From NCBI GenBank assembly GCA_964019155.1, contig OZ025245.1:8708431-8772430 (forward strand): DNA of 64,000 nucleotides, written 5' to 3'. The DNA is from Osedax fenrisi. Taxonomy: Eukaryota > Annelida > Polychaeta > Sabellida > Siboglinidae. Below the pieces are notes generated by a model, which did no database searches, was not told where the DNA came from, and saw only the letters and a list, made by a program, of their open reading frames with translations. Position numbers and translations under genes: made by a program. Of this stretch, positions 51,179 through 62,819 are shown piece by piece; within the stretch, counting starts at the first letter, position 1; each line of letters opens with the position of its first letter.

Positions 51179-52301
51179 TTACAATGTTAATAGGTGCGTG
51201 GAGAGTTTACATTTAAATAGTGACAAGGATTTCAAACACCTAATGTCATATGGTAGAGAATTCCAGTATTTTGGAGCTACCACAGAGAAAGCAGATTCAG
51301 AGTGAGCAGAGATAGTCGATCGTTGCACAATTTTCATCGTGTGACATTTCCTGCTAGCTCGACTAAGGGTATGCATACTGATCAAGTCAGCTAGGTACTC
51401 GGGAGATCTAAGATGTATCACCTTATGGGTGATGCATAGTAGTCTGTACCTGCAGAGATATCTAAACTTAAGCCAGCCGAGTGATCGCATTAGAGTCGAT
51501 ATTGATACTATTGAAGAGAACTTCAGTTTATATAGGGTGCGTATAGCACGTCGTTGTATCTTCTCAAGTTTAAGCATAAGCTTTAGGGGTAGATTGCATA
51601 GAAGTGAGCAGCAGTATATGAGTCTACTGAAGACTAGCGAGTGTATTAGACTTTTAGTCATTGAAAAAGTCAATTTATTACGTGATTTTCTAATATTGTA
51701 AAGAAAATAGTTGGCATTGCGAATCATTATAGATATGTGGTCAGAGTAATCTAGGTGGGAGTTGATGGTGAAACCAAGAGTTGTTATGGATTGTGATGTA
51801 GGGAGGGCTAGTAGAAAGGGGTGGGTGATGATTAGGGGGTAGGTAGGTCTGGAGATAATTATGGTGTCAGTTTTGGTCATGTTAAGTGATAGGGAATTAT
51901 GGGAGAACCAGTCAGTAAGTTCTGTGAGGCAGTTAAAAATAGACAGTTGAATTGAGTTGGAGTCACAGGAAATGGGAAAAGAAGTATAAATGTGTAGATC
52001 ATCTGCAAAGAGATGGTAGTGGATGTAAGGATATTTACGAAATATGGATTGTATGGGTAAAATATAAATAATAAAAAGTAAAGGACCAAGCACGGAGCCT
52101 TGTGGAACACCATGAGTGCTGATAAACGGGGTAGAGAAGGATGAGTTGATTTTCACTGAAGAGGACCTTAAGGAAAGGAATGACATAAACCAGCTGTGTA
52201 CTTGACCATGAATACCGATTTCATTGAGTCGTAAAGAAAAATGTCATGGTTTAGAGTGTCAAAGGCACTGGATAGGTCAAGTAACAAAAGGCTGTCTACT
52301 G
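51179..52301 (-). pseudogene. CR1/L2-like RT, C-terminal half
   Basis: From the insert junction the minus strand reads LLLDLSSAFDTLNHD (motif A), then after a frame disturbance GVPQGSVLGPLLFIIYI (about 52083-52111), HLFADDLHIY (catalytic FADD at about 51996-52013), LGFTINSHL and the terminal VVAPKYWNSLPYDIRCLKS block. 335 codons are open from 52186 to 51179. It has lost its N-terminal half to the insertion and cannot make a complete RT. Confidence 0.82.
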
Positions 52302-53651
52302 GCTATGTACTCTAAGGCTGACCTTTTTTAAAGCTGTCTACTGGTGGTGTCGTGATGGGTCTTATTCTGGTATGTAAATTCTCGCCTGGGTAACTGGGTG
52401 ATTGTTTGTTCGAGGTCTTTCGAATGACACGATTAAGATGTGTCACGTCATCGTGTACGAATGTAGATCCCGTCTCAGGATTTCTATTGTAAAGAGGGTG
52501 TTAGAAGGTATTCTGATGCTTTCAATGCTTCTTTACTAAATAGATAGATATCAAATAGATCTTGGCATAGAATAGAGGCAAGGACCTTATATAGGATAAA
52601 GTTGCTACCCGCGCTCCCTGTATTTCAGAGTTATGTTTAAGCCCACAGAGACCGTAGACGGATGGTTGAAAGCAGTGCGTTATCTGTTGGATACCCCTGT
52701 CTATCGTGGCATCAAGAACTCATACAGGATCAAGTGACGATTGCTCCCCTTTATATTGTGTTACGTCTCAGTTCTTATTAGCCCAGGGGATATAAACTGA
52801 ATAGCGGATATCTAGTAATACACTAACCGGGGGACTATACGATGTGATTCCTGTCCAAAGCTCGAACCTCGAAGTGAAGAGGGTTGAATAAGCATTGGTA
52901 ACGACAAGAATAAACTATATGGACTCTGTATTGATGTTACAAGCGACTAATCACCAGTCCTCTTGGCGGATGGGTTTATACATCAGATATAATCTCCTGA
53001 AACCAAAGAAAGGTACTAGTTTAATGAGGCAGCAAATACAGATGTCGTCTATAGAAACGTTGTGTGGCTTAGAATAGTCTGTCCTATGGGAATAATCGGT
53101 GGATTATGCGATGTAATTTCTGTCCAGTGCTCGAACGTCAAAGTGAAGAAGTTTATATAAGCACGGGTAACGGCAGGAGCAACTATGATTATCATGACTC
53201 TATTAAGGTGTGGTAGCCTTATGTCCTCGATTTGATTAGCTCATCATTGCATAGCTAGAAAATCCAACCTTCGCCTCCTCGTGGTGGTAGCTGGATAGGT
53301 GAAAACTGAACTGAATGAAGGCTCTGGTGCAATCAAGCCGGAGTTGATTCTAATTGGATTGTCCTCCAATACGAATCCTTCGCGACACGGTGACGTTGCT
53401 AGGTAAAACTTTCGGTGATACCTTCAAATTTAACGTACGGACAAGTAGGCTAATACACGCATTGTTTTGTACTGTTTCAATAATGAAGACCTCGGATGTG
53501 GCCAGCATACTAACAAAAGGAAAATAAAAAAAAAAAAAAAAAAATGGAAAAATGATAACGAAAACTGTGTGGATTCTGGATCGGTAAGATGGATCCCTAG
53601 CTGACTCACTAGTAAAATGTAGTATGCCTGGGAAAGACCCACAAAAACAAT
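52302..53651 (+). other. 5' UTR of the R2-like element, with internal repeats
   Basis: The first bases repeat GCTGTCTACTGG (at about 52305 and again near 52334). An 86-bp segment at 52832-52918 recurs, imperfectly, at 53101-53186 (GGAYTATRCGATGTRATTYC start, CGAAGTGAAGA/AAAGTGAAGA middle, AACTAT end). A run of about 20 A lies near 53526. R2-type elements often have a self-cleaving HDV-like ribozyme at this end; I could not confirm such a fold by eye. Confidence 0.65.
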
Positions 53652-56600
53652 ATGGATAAAGAAAACAATATTGAACAGGTAGGAGCACCGCATATTGCTC
53701 CCAAAACCGTAGGTGACAGACTAACCGCCTGCGACGTGTATGAATGCGAAATTTGTAGGAAACCGTTTGCCTCTACTAATGGCTTGGGGCTTCATAAGAG
53801 GAAAATGCATGCGAGGGACATCCATTCGTCAGGTGCTGCGGAAATCAACGCCAGCCAGAAAAGGAGAAGATGGACGAGTGAGGATATGAGGGTGATGGCA
53901 ACCTTGGAAGTGGAGATAATCAGCAAAAATCCTAAGGCATTCGTGAATCAAGAGCTGGTTAAGGTCATCGAGAATAGGACCCTCGATGGCATTTCAGGTA
54001 AGCGGAAATGCTCTGGTTACAGAGCTCTCCGGGATGAGTTGAAAAACTGCCTCATTTCTCAAGAGATGGATACTATATGCGAATACAGATCAGAAGTGTC
54101 AAATTCCTCTTCGGAGGAATGCGATACTATTCCTGAACCGGGTGTGGGATGGGATGAGGATCTTCGGAAAGTCATCTTATCCAGCTCAGTTCAGGCCGAC
54201 CTAGACCCTAGACTAGTATCTTGGCTTAGAGAATGGGACTTGAAATGTTCACCGCCCACTGATATAAGAGACATCATCGAACAGGATCTAGACTCAATCT
54301 TCCCGAAGGGAGGTTCTGATGGAACCAGTGCCGACAGGGCGCATCGTAACAAAAATAATAGGGTAAAAGACAAAGTGTCAGTAAAAGTAGCAGTTGAACA
54401 GAAGGGTGTTAAGCTAAGTAAGAAGAAATCGAGACTATGTAAGAGATCTTCTAATAGAGTGAATAGAACTGGGCTGCGTATACAGCAGTACGCGATAATT
54501 CAGAATCTCTATAAGAAAAACCGGAAATCTTGTTTTCGTAAAGTGGTGTCAGGATCATGGAAGATGGTACAGAAAGGATCTGCGTCAAGTTCGCTTGATG
54601 AACAGACTTCTTTCTGGGCTCCGTTGCTCGAAGGCGTATCTAATGGTAGAATTGAAGTTGGGGGCGATGAATGCGACCCTCTTTATGAGATGGTCAAACC
54701 CATTACCGAAGACGAATTAGAACGAACCTTACGTAGGCTGTACAACGGGGCTCCTGGCCCAGATCGCATCAAGAAATCCGGGATCCAATCGTTATCGAAA
54801 GAACGTCTCTCGACTCGTTTCAACTTTTACATGCTGGTAGGTATATCACCTGTAAGATTTAAGAGGGGTACCACGGTACTGATCCCAAAGACTTCGCACG
54901 CAGAACAACCGAAGGACTTCCGACCCATTACATTGGGCTCAGTGGTTGGGAGGCTTTTCCATAAGATCTTAGCGTACCGACTAGATCTATGGTCACGATT
55001 GAGCATCCGGCAAAAGGCATTCAGAAAATTCGACGGAATCGCTGAGAACCTTTTTATATTGAAGGCAATATTAGAGGACTCGAAGCGATCACTCAAGGAT
55101 GTTAACGTAATATTCTTGGACGTCGCTAAAGCTTTTGACACGGTTACTCATCAGCAGATCGTGAGGTGTGCGATGAAGTGTGGCGTCCCTAGGCCGCTAC
55201 TAAAGTATATCGCAGATTGCTACTCGGGCTCAAGTACCCGTCTAAGGATTGGTAAGGAACATTCTCGGTTAATCAAGGTTGGAAGAGGTGTACGGCAGGG
55301 CGACCCCATGTCTCCAGTACTTTTTAATTGCGTCATTGACAATGTTTTTAGGAATCTGGGCAAGGATATTGGGGTCTCCGTCGGAGGTGTGTTACTAAAC
55401 TGTCTTGCGTTCGCGGATGATCTTGTACTCCTGGCTCAGACGAAAGAAGGAGCGGCACTGTTATTGTCACGGGTGGAAACATCTATGATGGAAGCGGGGC
55501 TTAACTTGAATTCGTCTAAATCGGCATCCATGTCGATTAAGGTCAGCCAAAAGCGCAGGAAATGGTTTTGCGATCCTAAGAGTTATCTTAAGACGGCTAG
55601 CGGTGAGTGTATCAAGGCATTGGAAATTGATGAGACGTACAAGTACTTGGGTGTAGAAATCGGTCTGGAATTGAGAGGTGAAAACGTATACGAGAGGTTG
55701 GAACAAGCGTTAGTTAATCTGACGAATGCTCCGCTCAAACCTCAGCAGAGAATTTTCATGCTCCTAAACAATTTATTACCTTCTCTTAATCACCTTCTAG
55801 TGTTAGGAGTTTCGTATAAACAGACCTGGATTAAATTGGACTACCTTGTACGGAGATTCGTTAGAAGATGGCTAAACTTACCGAAAGACGTTCCTATGGG
55901 TTTCTTTTACGCTAGTAACGACAACGGGGGATTTGGGCTTCAGTGCTTCACTGATACAATTCCGATTCTCCGTGGGAATAGGAGGGCTGGGTTATTGGGT
56001 TCTTCGGACCCGGTAACTAAAGCTCTCACTACCCTCTCCACTGACCTACGAAAGTCAACCGTTATTGAAAGATCGGGAATTGAATGTACTAGTCTGAAGA
56101 TGGTGAAAGATGCTTGGGGTAAGGAATTGGTATCTAAGTACGATGGCCGTGGTATGAAGGATGCTTCGATTCTCGGATTCGTTAACAGTTGGATGGTGGA
56201 TGGGACATCTCTGATGCGGGGTAATGCCTACATCGGAGCTCTATCTCTGAAGTTTAATAGCTGCCAAACTAAATCTAGGATGAAAAGGTATTATTCTCTA
56301 TCCTCAAACAGGTGTGATGCATGTAACAGCACAGAAACGTTAGGACATATCTTACAAAGCTGCTCAAAAACACACTATGCAAGACTGCGAAGACACGACT
56401 CAATTGTGAAATATCTGGAAAAGGAACTCGTTAAGAAGGAATACACTGTGCTGGTCGAACCAAGAATTAAAACGATCGTCGGCCTAAGAAAACCAGATCT
56501 AGTTTTCTGGAAGACAGATTTGGGAGTGGTGTGGGTAGTGGATGTTTCGATTGTGGCGGATAATTTCTCTTTGGAGAATCCTCACATCGAGAAGGTAAAC

Positions 56601-56858
56601 TACTACTCGAAAGAGTGCATCACGTCTTGGGCTAAAGCCGAAAGCGGTATGAGTAATGTATTAGTCAGTGCATGTATTCTTAATTGGCGGGGGACTTTAT
56701 CGAAAACGAGTTACGATGAGCTTTTACCGATTGGGTGGTCTAAGCGTGTATGGATGATTATGAGTGTTCGAGTTTTGGAAAAGGGTAGATGGATCTATGA
56801 TGAGTTTCGCAAGAGTACGCGCCGTAGTGCACAATGGCGGCAGCCCGACCCTGATTGA
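53652..56858 (+). CDS. R2-clade protein: zinc finger, Myb-like domain, RT, restriction-like endonuclease
   Basis: An intact 1068-residue frame, within the usual R2 range. Domains in order: one C2H2 finger (C32, C35, H48, H53); a Myb-like segment starting KRRRWTSEDM (W74); an RT with the motif A aspartate D490 in FLDVAKAFD, GRGVRQGDPMSP (544-555) and FADD (D589, D590); a zinc knuckle C888-X2-C891-X7-H899-X4-C904; and a PD-(D/E)XK-type nuclease with P948 D949 and D964 in VVDVSIV. In R2 the finger and Myb domain bind the target, the nuclease nicks it and the RT copies the element RNA at the nick. All key residues I can see are present, so the protein may be functional. A single finger plus Myb resembles the R2-D group. 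It does not lie in rDNA but inside a CR1/L2-like RT gene. Confidence 0.9.
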   Translation: MDKENNIEQVGAPHIAPKTVGDRLTACDVYECEICRKPFASTNGLGLHKRKMHARDIHSSGAAEINASQKRRRWTSEDMRVMATLEVEIISKNPKAFVNQELVKVIENRTLDGISGKRKCSGYRALRDELKNCLISQEMDTICEYRSEVSNSSSEECDTIPEPGVGWDEDLRKVILSSSVQADLDPRLVSWLREWDLKCSPPTDIRDIIEQDLDSIFPKGGSDGTSADRAHRNKNNRVKDKVSVKVAVEQKGVKLSKKKSRLCKRSSNRVNRTGLRIQQYAIIQNLYKKNRKSCFRKVVSGSWKMVQKGSASSSLDEQTSFWAPLLEGVSNGRIEVGGDECDPLYEMVKPITEDELERTLRRLYNGAPGPDRIKKSGIQSLSKERLSTRFNFYMLVGISPVRFKRGTTVLIPKTSHAEQPKDFRPITLGSVVGRLFHKILAYRLDLWSRLSIRQKAFRKFDGIAENLFILKAILEDSKRSLKDVNVIFLDVAKAFDTVTHQQIVRCAMKCGVPRPLLKYIADCYSGSSTRLRIGKEHSRLIKVGRGVRQGDPMSPVLFNCVIDNVFRNLGKDIGVSVGGVLLNCLAFADDLVLLAQTKEGAALLLSRVETSMMEAGLNLNSSKSASMSIKVSQKRRKWFCDPKSYLKTASGECIKALEIDETYKYLGVEIGLELRGENVYERLEQALVNLTNAPLKPQQRIFMLLNNLLPSLNHLLVLGVSYKQTWIKLDYLVRRFVRRWLNLPKDVPMGFFYASNDNGGFGLQCFTDTIPILRGNRRAGLLGSSDPVTKALTTLSTDLRKSTVIERSGIECTSLKMVKDAWGKELVSKYDGRGMKDASILGFVNSWMVDGTSLMRGNAYIGALSLKFNSCQTKSRMKRYYSLSSNRCDACNSTETLGHILQSCSKTHYARLRRHDSIVKYLEKELVKKEYTVLVEPRIKTIVGLRKPDLVFWKTDLGVVWVVDVSIVADNFSLENPHIEKVNYYSKECITSWAKAESGMSNVLVSACILNWRGTLSKTSYDELLPIGWSKRVWMIMSVRVLEKGRWIYDEFRKSTRRSAQWRQPDPD

Positions 56859-57102
56859 GCCCCTACTGATTGATGATATTGATAATGAATCCCCGGAATT
56901 GTTTTTGATTGAAATTGGTACGTAAGGCACTCTTGGGTGAGGACCCGAGTGGGTTAGTTAGTCAACTACTCAATACGAGAAAACCACTTTCTTGATGCGC
57001 GTGTAACAATGCGTATCGAATGTATCATGTCCCAAAAGGACATGAGGCTTGTGGAAATGGCAACTCCCTTTACGGCTTCATGCTGTGATCCGGAGGGGCC
57101 TT

Positions 57103-57607
57103 GTTAGCACGGGGCTTTGTTGTCAAGGGATATTAGTAGATCATTAATGATAAGATTCAGTGCTGATTCAGTGCTCCGATGGGGTAAGTAAGCACTTTGA
57201 AACTTATCAATAATTGAATTGGTAGTGATATAGTGAATAAGTTGAGCAGATACAATTCGCTCTAAGGTCTTAGAGATTGATGAAAGCTGGGAGATGGGTC
57301 GATAGCTCGACAGGTTCGAGTGGCTAAGGGTAGTTTTTTTTATAATTGGGGTGATATATGAGTGTTTCATAGACTTTGGTACGATCGATGTAATAAGGGA
57401 CGCATGAATGATCATTGTTATGGGTTCAATTAGCAATGGCGAAAGGGTACGAAGTAAAGTAAGGGGAATAGGGTCGAGTGGGGAATTGGATTTTAGGGAT
57501 GCCATTAGAGAGAGCACATATGGACGAGTAGGGAGAGTGAAGGAGGACCAGTGATTATGGGAAGCTAGTGAATATGAGTTGAGAGTGAGGATATCAACAT
57601 TCACATT
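57103..57607 (-). pseudogene. CR1/L2-like RT, N-terminal half
   Basis: The minus strand from 57604 reads a linker with SLKSNSPLDPIPL, then YRPISQLSSISKTLERIVS and QSAYLPHRSTESAL, and stops shortly after SLDNKAPC at the junction with the R2-like insert. These are the RT fingers motifs that precede motif A. The sequence continues in frame sense with the fragment at 51179-52301 once the insert is set aside. Confidence 0.82.
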
Positions 57608-57620
57608 TATATATCACACG

Positions 57621-57651
<31 letters not shown>

Positions 57652-57753
57652 ATGTTTACCTAATTTGTTCATACTATTTGTATAATATCGACACTCGTCC
57701 ACTCTTTATATACATGATTCATCATTATGTTCATTACCTACCTCATTATCTTT

Positions 57754-57818
<65 letters not shown>

Positions 57819-58418
57819 TATTACTAATATATATTGTATCAACAACGATTATTATATATATGTATGTTATACGTGTTTTATCAGATGAATCCTAGAACTA
57901 AATGTTATATCCCCAATAAAGCAAATAGATATATATCATTACATTCATCATCATAAAATGTACACGCGTGACAAGCGTCGTGTGTTTGTGCGTGTGTGTG
58001 TGTTTATGTGTGTGTGTGTATGTGTTTATGTGCGTGTGTGTGTGTGGGCATATTATACAGTGTAATACATACGTAATTTATATGTATTTCAGGCGCATAT
58101 CTATATATATATATATATATGTGTTCGTTTTATTTAAAAATAAGATATATATATATATATATATATATATACTATATATAGTAAATATTGTCAAATTTAT
58201 AATGATCTTAATTAATATTTTGATTTTCCTTTATTAGCGGGTTACAAATATATTTATATTTTTAAGAGTAACTTTTAATTTATTAATAGCAGTGTATGGG
58301 TTTTCGGTCGATTCCAATATAACCATAATGGTAAAGATATGACAATATTTTACATTAACAAACTATGTATAATGTTAATGATCAATAACATTTTAAGAAA
58401 AAAAAATATATATATTTT
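57608..58418. other. Microsatellite-rich spacer
   Basis: (TA)n at about 57620-57646 and 58147-58170, (TTA)n at about 57756-57813, and a (TG)n-rich stretch at 57978-58050. No gene is recognised. Confidence 0.55.
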
Positions 58419-59383
58419 GGGGAAAGTCTTCGATTACCGACCCCTAAATGATTATTTGTAATAACTTATTCAATATTAAATATATTTATTTGAAATTTTG
58501 TAAATAGGGTAATATTATGGCAATTAATAATGTGGCTATTTTAAATTTTTGAAATAATTATATTTACAAGAATAAACAGGGTGGTCAGTAATTGGATACA
58601 TGTTACTAATAATGACCCCCTTCTCCTATTAACGACCCCCTAAAATAATCGTGGTATAAATAATTGTAGTATTATAATATCCAATCAACATAGTAGATAT
58701 TCATAAATATAATTAATTATAACATGCACGCAGTTATTTTTTATTGAATTTATGTTTTAATAGTAATATTAAATTTAAATTTAAACTTTATAGTAATTAT
58801 ATTAAAATAATGTATATTATTATTTAATATTTAATATTTATTATATATTAATCAGTATGTATATAATCGAATGGAATCATGAATCCTTAATCTATATCAA
58901 TGATACACAAACAACTTATGATATATTTTAAAGTAAAATACTTATCTATTTTGATTGGATATTATAAATCACATGGAGTCGGTATTAGGGCAATTTAGGG
59001 GGTTGGTATTAGGAAAATCATATGGGTGCTATAATTAAGATATATTGGTTATTAGTTATTCAAATTAGATTATTTGTATAATAGTTATAAACATTTTATT
59101 GATTTACAATATTATGCGCAGTATTAAGTTTTCTTTTAGTAAAGTATTTACAATGATTTAAAAAAAGTTATTATTAAAATATTTAAAAAGTAAAAACAGA
59201 ATATTACATGTTATCAAATAACAATTGTAGGATTGAATATTTTGTAAAATAATATACTTATTCATATTTATCATTACATTGCTAACAGTTCATGTATATA
59301 TAATTTGTTGACATCTCTTATAGTTACTGAGATATGAGAGGTGGTCGGTATTAGGAGGGGGTCGGTAATCGGAGACTTTCCCC
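58419..59383. mobile_element. MITE of the GGTCGGTAATCGG family, copy 2
   Basis: Termini GGGGAAAGTCTTCGATTACC and, inverted, GGGGAAAGTCTCCGATTACC, continuing GACCCC on both sides, give a 26-bp TIR with one mismatch. The interior is collinear with 18933-19886. The 965-bp element is non-coding. The right flank is TA; the left flank is TTTT, so the TSD is unclear here. Confidence 0.78.
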
Positions 59384-59740
59384 TAATAATATTAACGATT
59401 ATGTAAAAAAATACATTTTCTGATATATTATCATAATAAATAATGGTTAATGGTAAATGTTGCATATACAATGTACGTCGTACATCCTATATATCATTAA
59501 AAGTACGTGTTATTACATATTATCATTAAATTATAATACATTTTCGAATTAGTTAACTTAACTCAAACTATTAACACATTCGGAACTATCAACCAAAACC
59601 CCCTCACGTACCATATTTCACCTATATTTACCATTAATAATATAATTGATAATACAACAATTGTATATCATAATATAATAATACGAGATAACTGTTTATT
59701 AGCTAAATATATTTTTAATAAGTATTCTAAAATTCAAATA
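59384..59740. other. AT-rich spacer
   Basis: No feature recognised. Confidence 0.5.
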
Positions 59741-60192
59741 CAGTCAACTCTCGGTAAGTCGGACTACGGATAAGTCGGAATTCTCGACAAGTCGGACACA
59801 TTTATGTGGTTTTGTTGGATTTGTATCTAGTTCCATGTTAAATTAATCGGATAAGTCGGATAAGTTGGATTGGATAAGTCGGACACATATTATTGTCATT
59901 TTTATGATTTGTATACTGGATAAGTCGGATCTTATACTTGTACTTTTTATAAATTGTCAAAAATGTTTACTTTAAATAATGAATATTATAATTTAAGTAA
60001 GTAATATTATATAATACAACATTTTATATTGTTGATAGTTGCATATTTTCACATTTTGGTAAATCTTTAACTCAAGCTGCTCATCTCATGTCTTATTTGC
60101 ATGATATTCTGAATCTCGGATAAGTCGGACATCTCACTAAGTCGTACACTTTTCCCGGTCCCTTGCGAGTCCGACTTATCGCGAGTTTACTG
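59741..60192 (-). mobile_element. pogo/Tigger-like MITE, copy C
   Basis: Starts CAGTCAACTCTCGGTAAGTC and ends CGCGAGTTTACTG, with TA on both sides. It is inverted relative to copies A and B and has the same GATAAGTCGGAC subterminal repeats. Length is 452 bp. Confidence 0.78.
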
Positions 60193-62525
60193 TACTAAGA
60201 TTTAATATTCACGGAGTAATGGCTATTATAACGAGTGCACTCGTGATAACGAGGCATGCCTGATTACATCAATACAATCCCCTCACACCCCATATAGGGT
60301 ATGTGTGTACCGTATACTGTACAATGTACAGTGTACAATGTACAGTTTATATATTATTGTAAACAGGAAGTCATTATTCATATAACAATTATTTACGAGA
60401 TTATAATAGCGATACGTCAATCATAATTGTAGGACAATTATATCTTCTAATAATCATCTTTGATCGGGCACAATCCATACATATGTCAGCACTTAAATCT
60501 GATGATAATAATAACAATAATAATAATAATAATAATAACAATAGTATACTATGGTTATAGCTGGGAGTAATAGTGCTGGTAATAGTGCTCTATTCATGAT
60601 ATATTCAGTAATTCGATATATCGAATGTCTCTATAGAGTCAACTTTATACACTATTTAAGAGCCACGTGTCAGGTCAATACACGTATAACAACTCGTGTT
60701 ATGTATGTACTAGTTATCTAAGCCTACCACACGTTATATAATAAACTATATATTATCTAATTATATTCATAAATAGTTGTTATCGACAGATAAAACACTG
60801 ATATGATATGTAAGTCACGAGAATATACAATATCAATCTCCTAATAGTTATTAATATATTAATAGGGTATACCCTACATATAAGTATAATACCCCATGGG
60901 GTATTAATCTGTAGATATATGCATACATTCGTAGTATCTTATCGCTTGCTTATATTAACAATGTAGCCATTGTTTACATTAGTATACGCCTATCGTGACG
61001 TCACAGTTAACCACGTGATACCACGTGTGAGTCACGTGACTTTAATTAAAATCATTACATTCCCATATACATATTCGTTAGTATTTTAATCTCCCTACAC
61101 ACGGCTATATATATATATATATATATATATAGGCCTATATATGAATTTTTGTAAGACCTCCCAATACCCGCAACATAGGTTGATATACCTTATATAGGAG
61201 GTATCGTTATATGCTATTGTATGCTATCATTATTGTTATCTCTGTTCTTATATATATTGTTATTTATATCTAGTTATACAATGGAGCATATAGTCAAGTT
61301 CATAAACAAGTTCGTGATATTCTAATTACTATTGTTGCTATTACTATTGTTACTAATGGCGTCGTTGTGCATTGTGTTTCAAAGGGGCGTGACCACTTTT
61401 TTTAGTATACTTTCATAACTATTTAAAATGAATACTTATTATCTAACAATATATATATATATATATATAGTATGTTATATTGTAATATAACATATCACAT
61501 AAGATATTATAAAATTCAAATAAATGGTTTATTAAACAAATATTTAATTACAATGTGAGTGAACAATGCTATTGTCTGGGAGTGTTATCGGTTCTCCCCG
61601 GTATTATTAGTATTATATATATGTGTCACACGGTGTGTGGGATTGATACAATGTGTTATTATAATTATTATAATTACTCCGGTATTTATATCGAATTACG
61701 TATACGTATTCGTATATGTATACAATGTACATATTATTGCAACATTAGTAGAGGAAAACCAAACGATTACGTAAACATTTTATTCTGAGGGGCGTGACGA
61801 GTAACGCCCCTTTCATCAATTACTAGCCACACCCACACACTTTGGAGACAGCATATATATATCGCTGTGATAAGTATAGTATAGGACATATGTCCTGATG
61901 ATGACATCATGATGAGTCATCACTAAAATCGCAGACTATACCACGGTTAATATTTATTATAACCTCTTCTAACATATAGTAACTTATATCGTGGTCATGT
62001 GATACCAACCCTTACATGGCCGTCTTATAAGCCACGCCTATGTATACACCCAGTCCGGATGACTAGTTTCAATTTGGGTTTCAATTTGAGAATCATAGCA
62101 GTGTTGATATTTAACATCGAGGACCTCCTTAGGCAAACTCGCATATAAACCATAGATATAAAGAAAGTTGTCTTTATATCAATGATATAAACCAGCCAAT
62201 CGAAACTTATATCATCACTTTAACAACAGCATACGTTTTACTATACACTTTATTACGCCTAGGCTTATAAGCTGTATAAAGCGATTATATAATCATTGAT
62301 ATATAATCATATCACGATAACATGTTAACATACCTAATAGATACACACACACACGCGCGCACGAAGATGTACCTCGAGGTATACCTATAGAGAACGTATC
62401 ATTATCTAGCGGGCTAATAATATCGCATTGTCTTTAACGTGGATCTTATACATGGAATAGATACCTGTATACAGTGTTTATCCATTTGTTTATATACATA
62501 TATATATATATATATAATACCATAA
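60193..62525. other. Spacer without recognisable gene
   Basis: Contains GTACAATGTACAG repeats near 60310-60345, (AAT)n near 60510-60540, a CACGTG cluster at about 61011-61041, and (TA)n near 61110-61130 and 61449-61470. Open frames at 61555-61790 have no recognisable domain. Confidence 0.45.
62153..62184. mobile_element. Palindromic micro-insert (GATATAAAG family)
   Basis: A 32-bp segment built on GATATAAAG / CTTTATATC. It is flanked by the exact 10-bp repeat ATATAAACCA (62143-62152 and 62185-62194). Confidence 0.5.
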
Positions 62526-62812
62526 ACGCGCCTTCAGTTATATGGTTCCATCCCTATGGAATTCCCTCCCTGCCTCTATTAGATCAATCCATTCACACCC
62601 GTCCTTTATTACACATCTCAAAGCTTACATATCACCGATGTAATATATTCACTTATTTAATCATACAATATTACTATTTTTATAAATTATATTATTTTAT
62701 CATTTTGTTTATTTATTTATCCATTTATTGTTTTCGTTCTATATTGTTATATGCACCTACGAGGGGTGGCCACACCTATGCTAAGTGCTAATAAACCTTG
62801 TCATCATCATCA
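62526..62812 (+). pseudogene. 3' end of another non-LTR retrotransposon
   Basis: In frame from 62526 the sequence reads RAFSYMVPSLWNSLPASIR and on to ITHLKAYISPM, then a stop at 62641. The SLWNSLP block is the C-terminal signature of CR1/L2-type RTs. The 3' UTR has AATAAA and ends in a (TCA)n tail at about 62801-62812. Everything upstream is missing, the usual 5' truncation. Confidence 0.65.
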
Positions 62813-62819
62813 TATATAT

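Larger units (their letters stand above)
52302..57102 (+). mobile_element. Full-length R2-like (RLE-type) non-LTR retrotransposon
   Basis: A 5' UTR of about 1.35 kb, a single ORF (53652-56858) and a 3' UTR of about 240 bases ending at GGAGGGGCCTT. It is inserted antisense into the RT gene of a CR1/L2-like element. The 3' UTR is well conserved with the truncated copy at 10213-12405, as expected if the RT recognises this RNA. The 5' boundary is placed where host sequence (GTAACAAAAGG) stops matching host copy 1. Confidence 0.85.
51050..57607 (-). mobile_element. CR1/L2-like non-LTR retrotransposon copy 2, carrying a full-length R2-like insert
   Basis: Two minus-strand segments, 57103-57607 (first half of the RT) and 51050-52301 (second half and 3' UTR), are parts of one element split by the R2-like insertion. 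It belongs to the same family as 8975-14224, judging by collinear sequence on both sides of the insert. It is 5'-truncated at about 57607, whereas copy 1 continues into the endonuclease, so the two host copies are independent insertions. Confidence 0.85.

Noticed and set aside
52302..52420. HDV-like ribozyme at the R2-like 5' end
   Set aside because: I could not build the required nested double pseudoknot by eye; kept only as a test in the findings.
56859..57130. rDNA target for the R2-like element
   Set aside because: The flanks read as CR1/L2-like RT codons on both sides, and no 28S-like sequence is seen.
61555..61790. Overlapping frames of 71-77 codons
   Set aside because: No domain, no codon bias, and two frames overlap; AT-rich background explains them.
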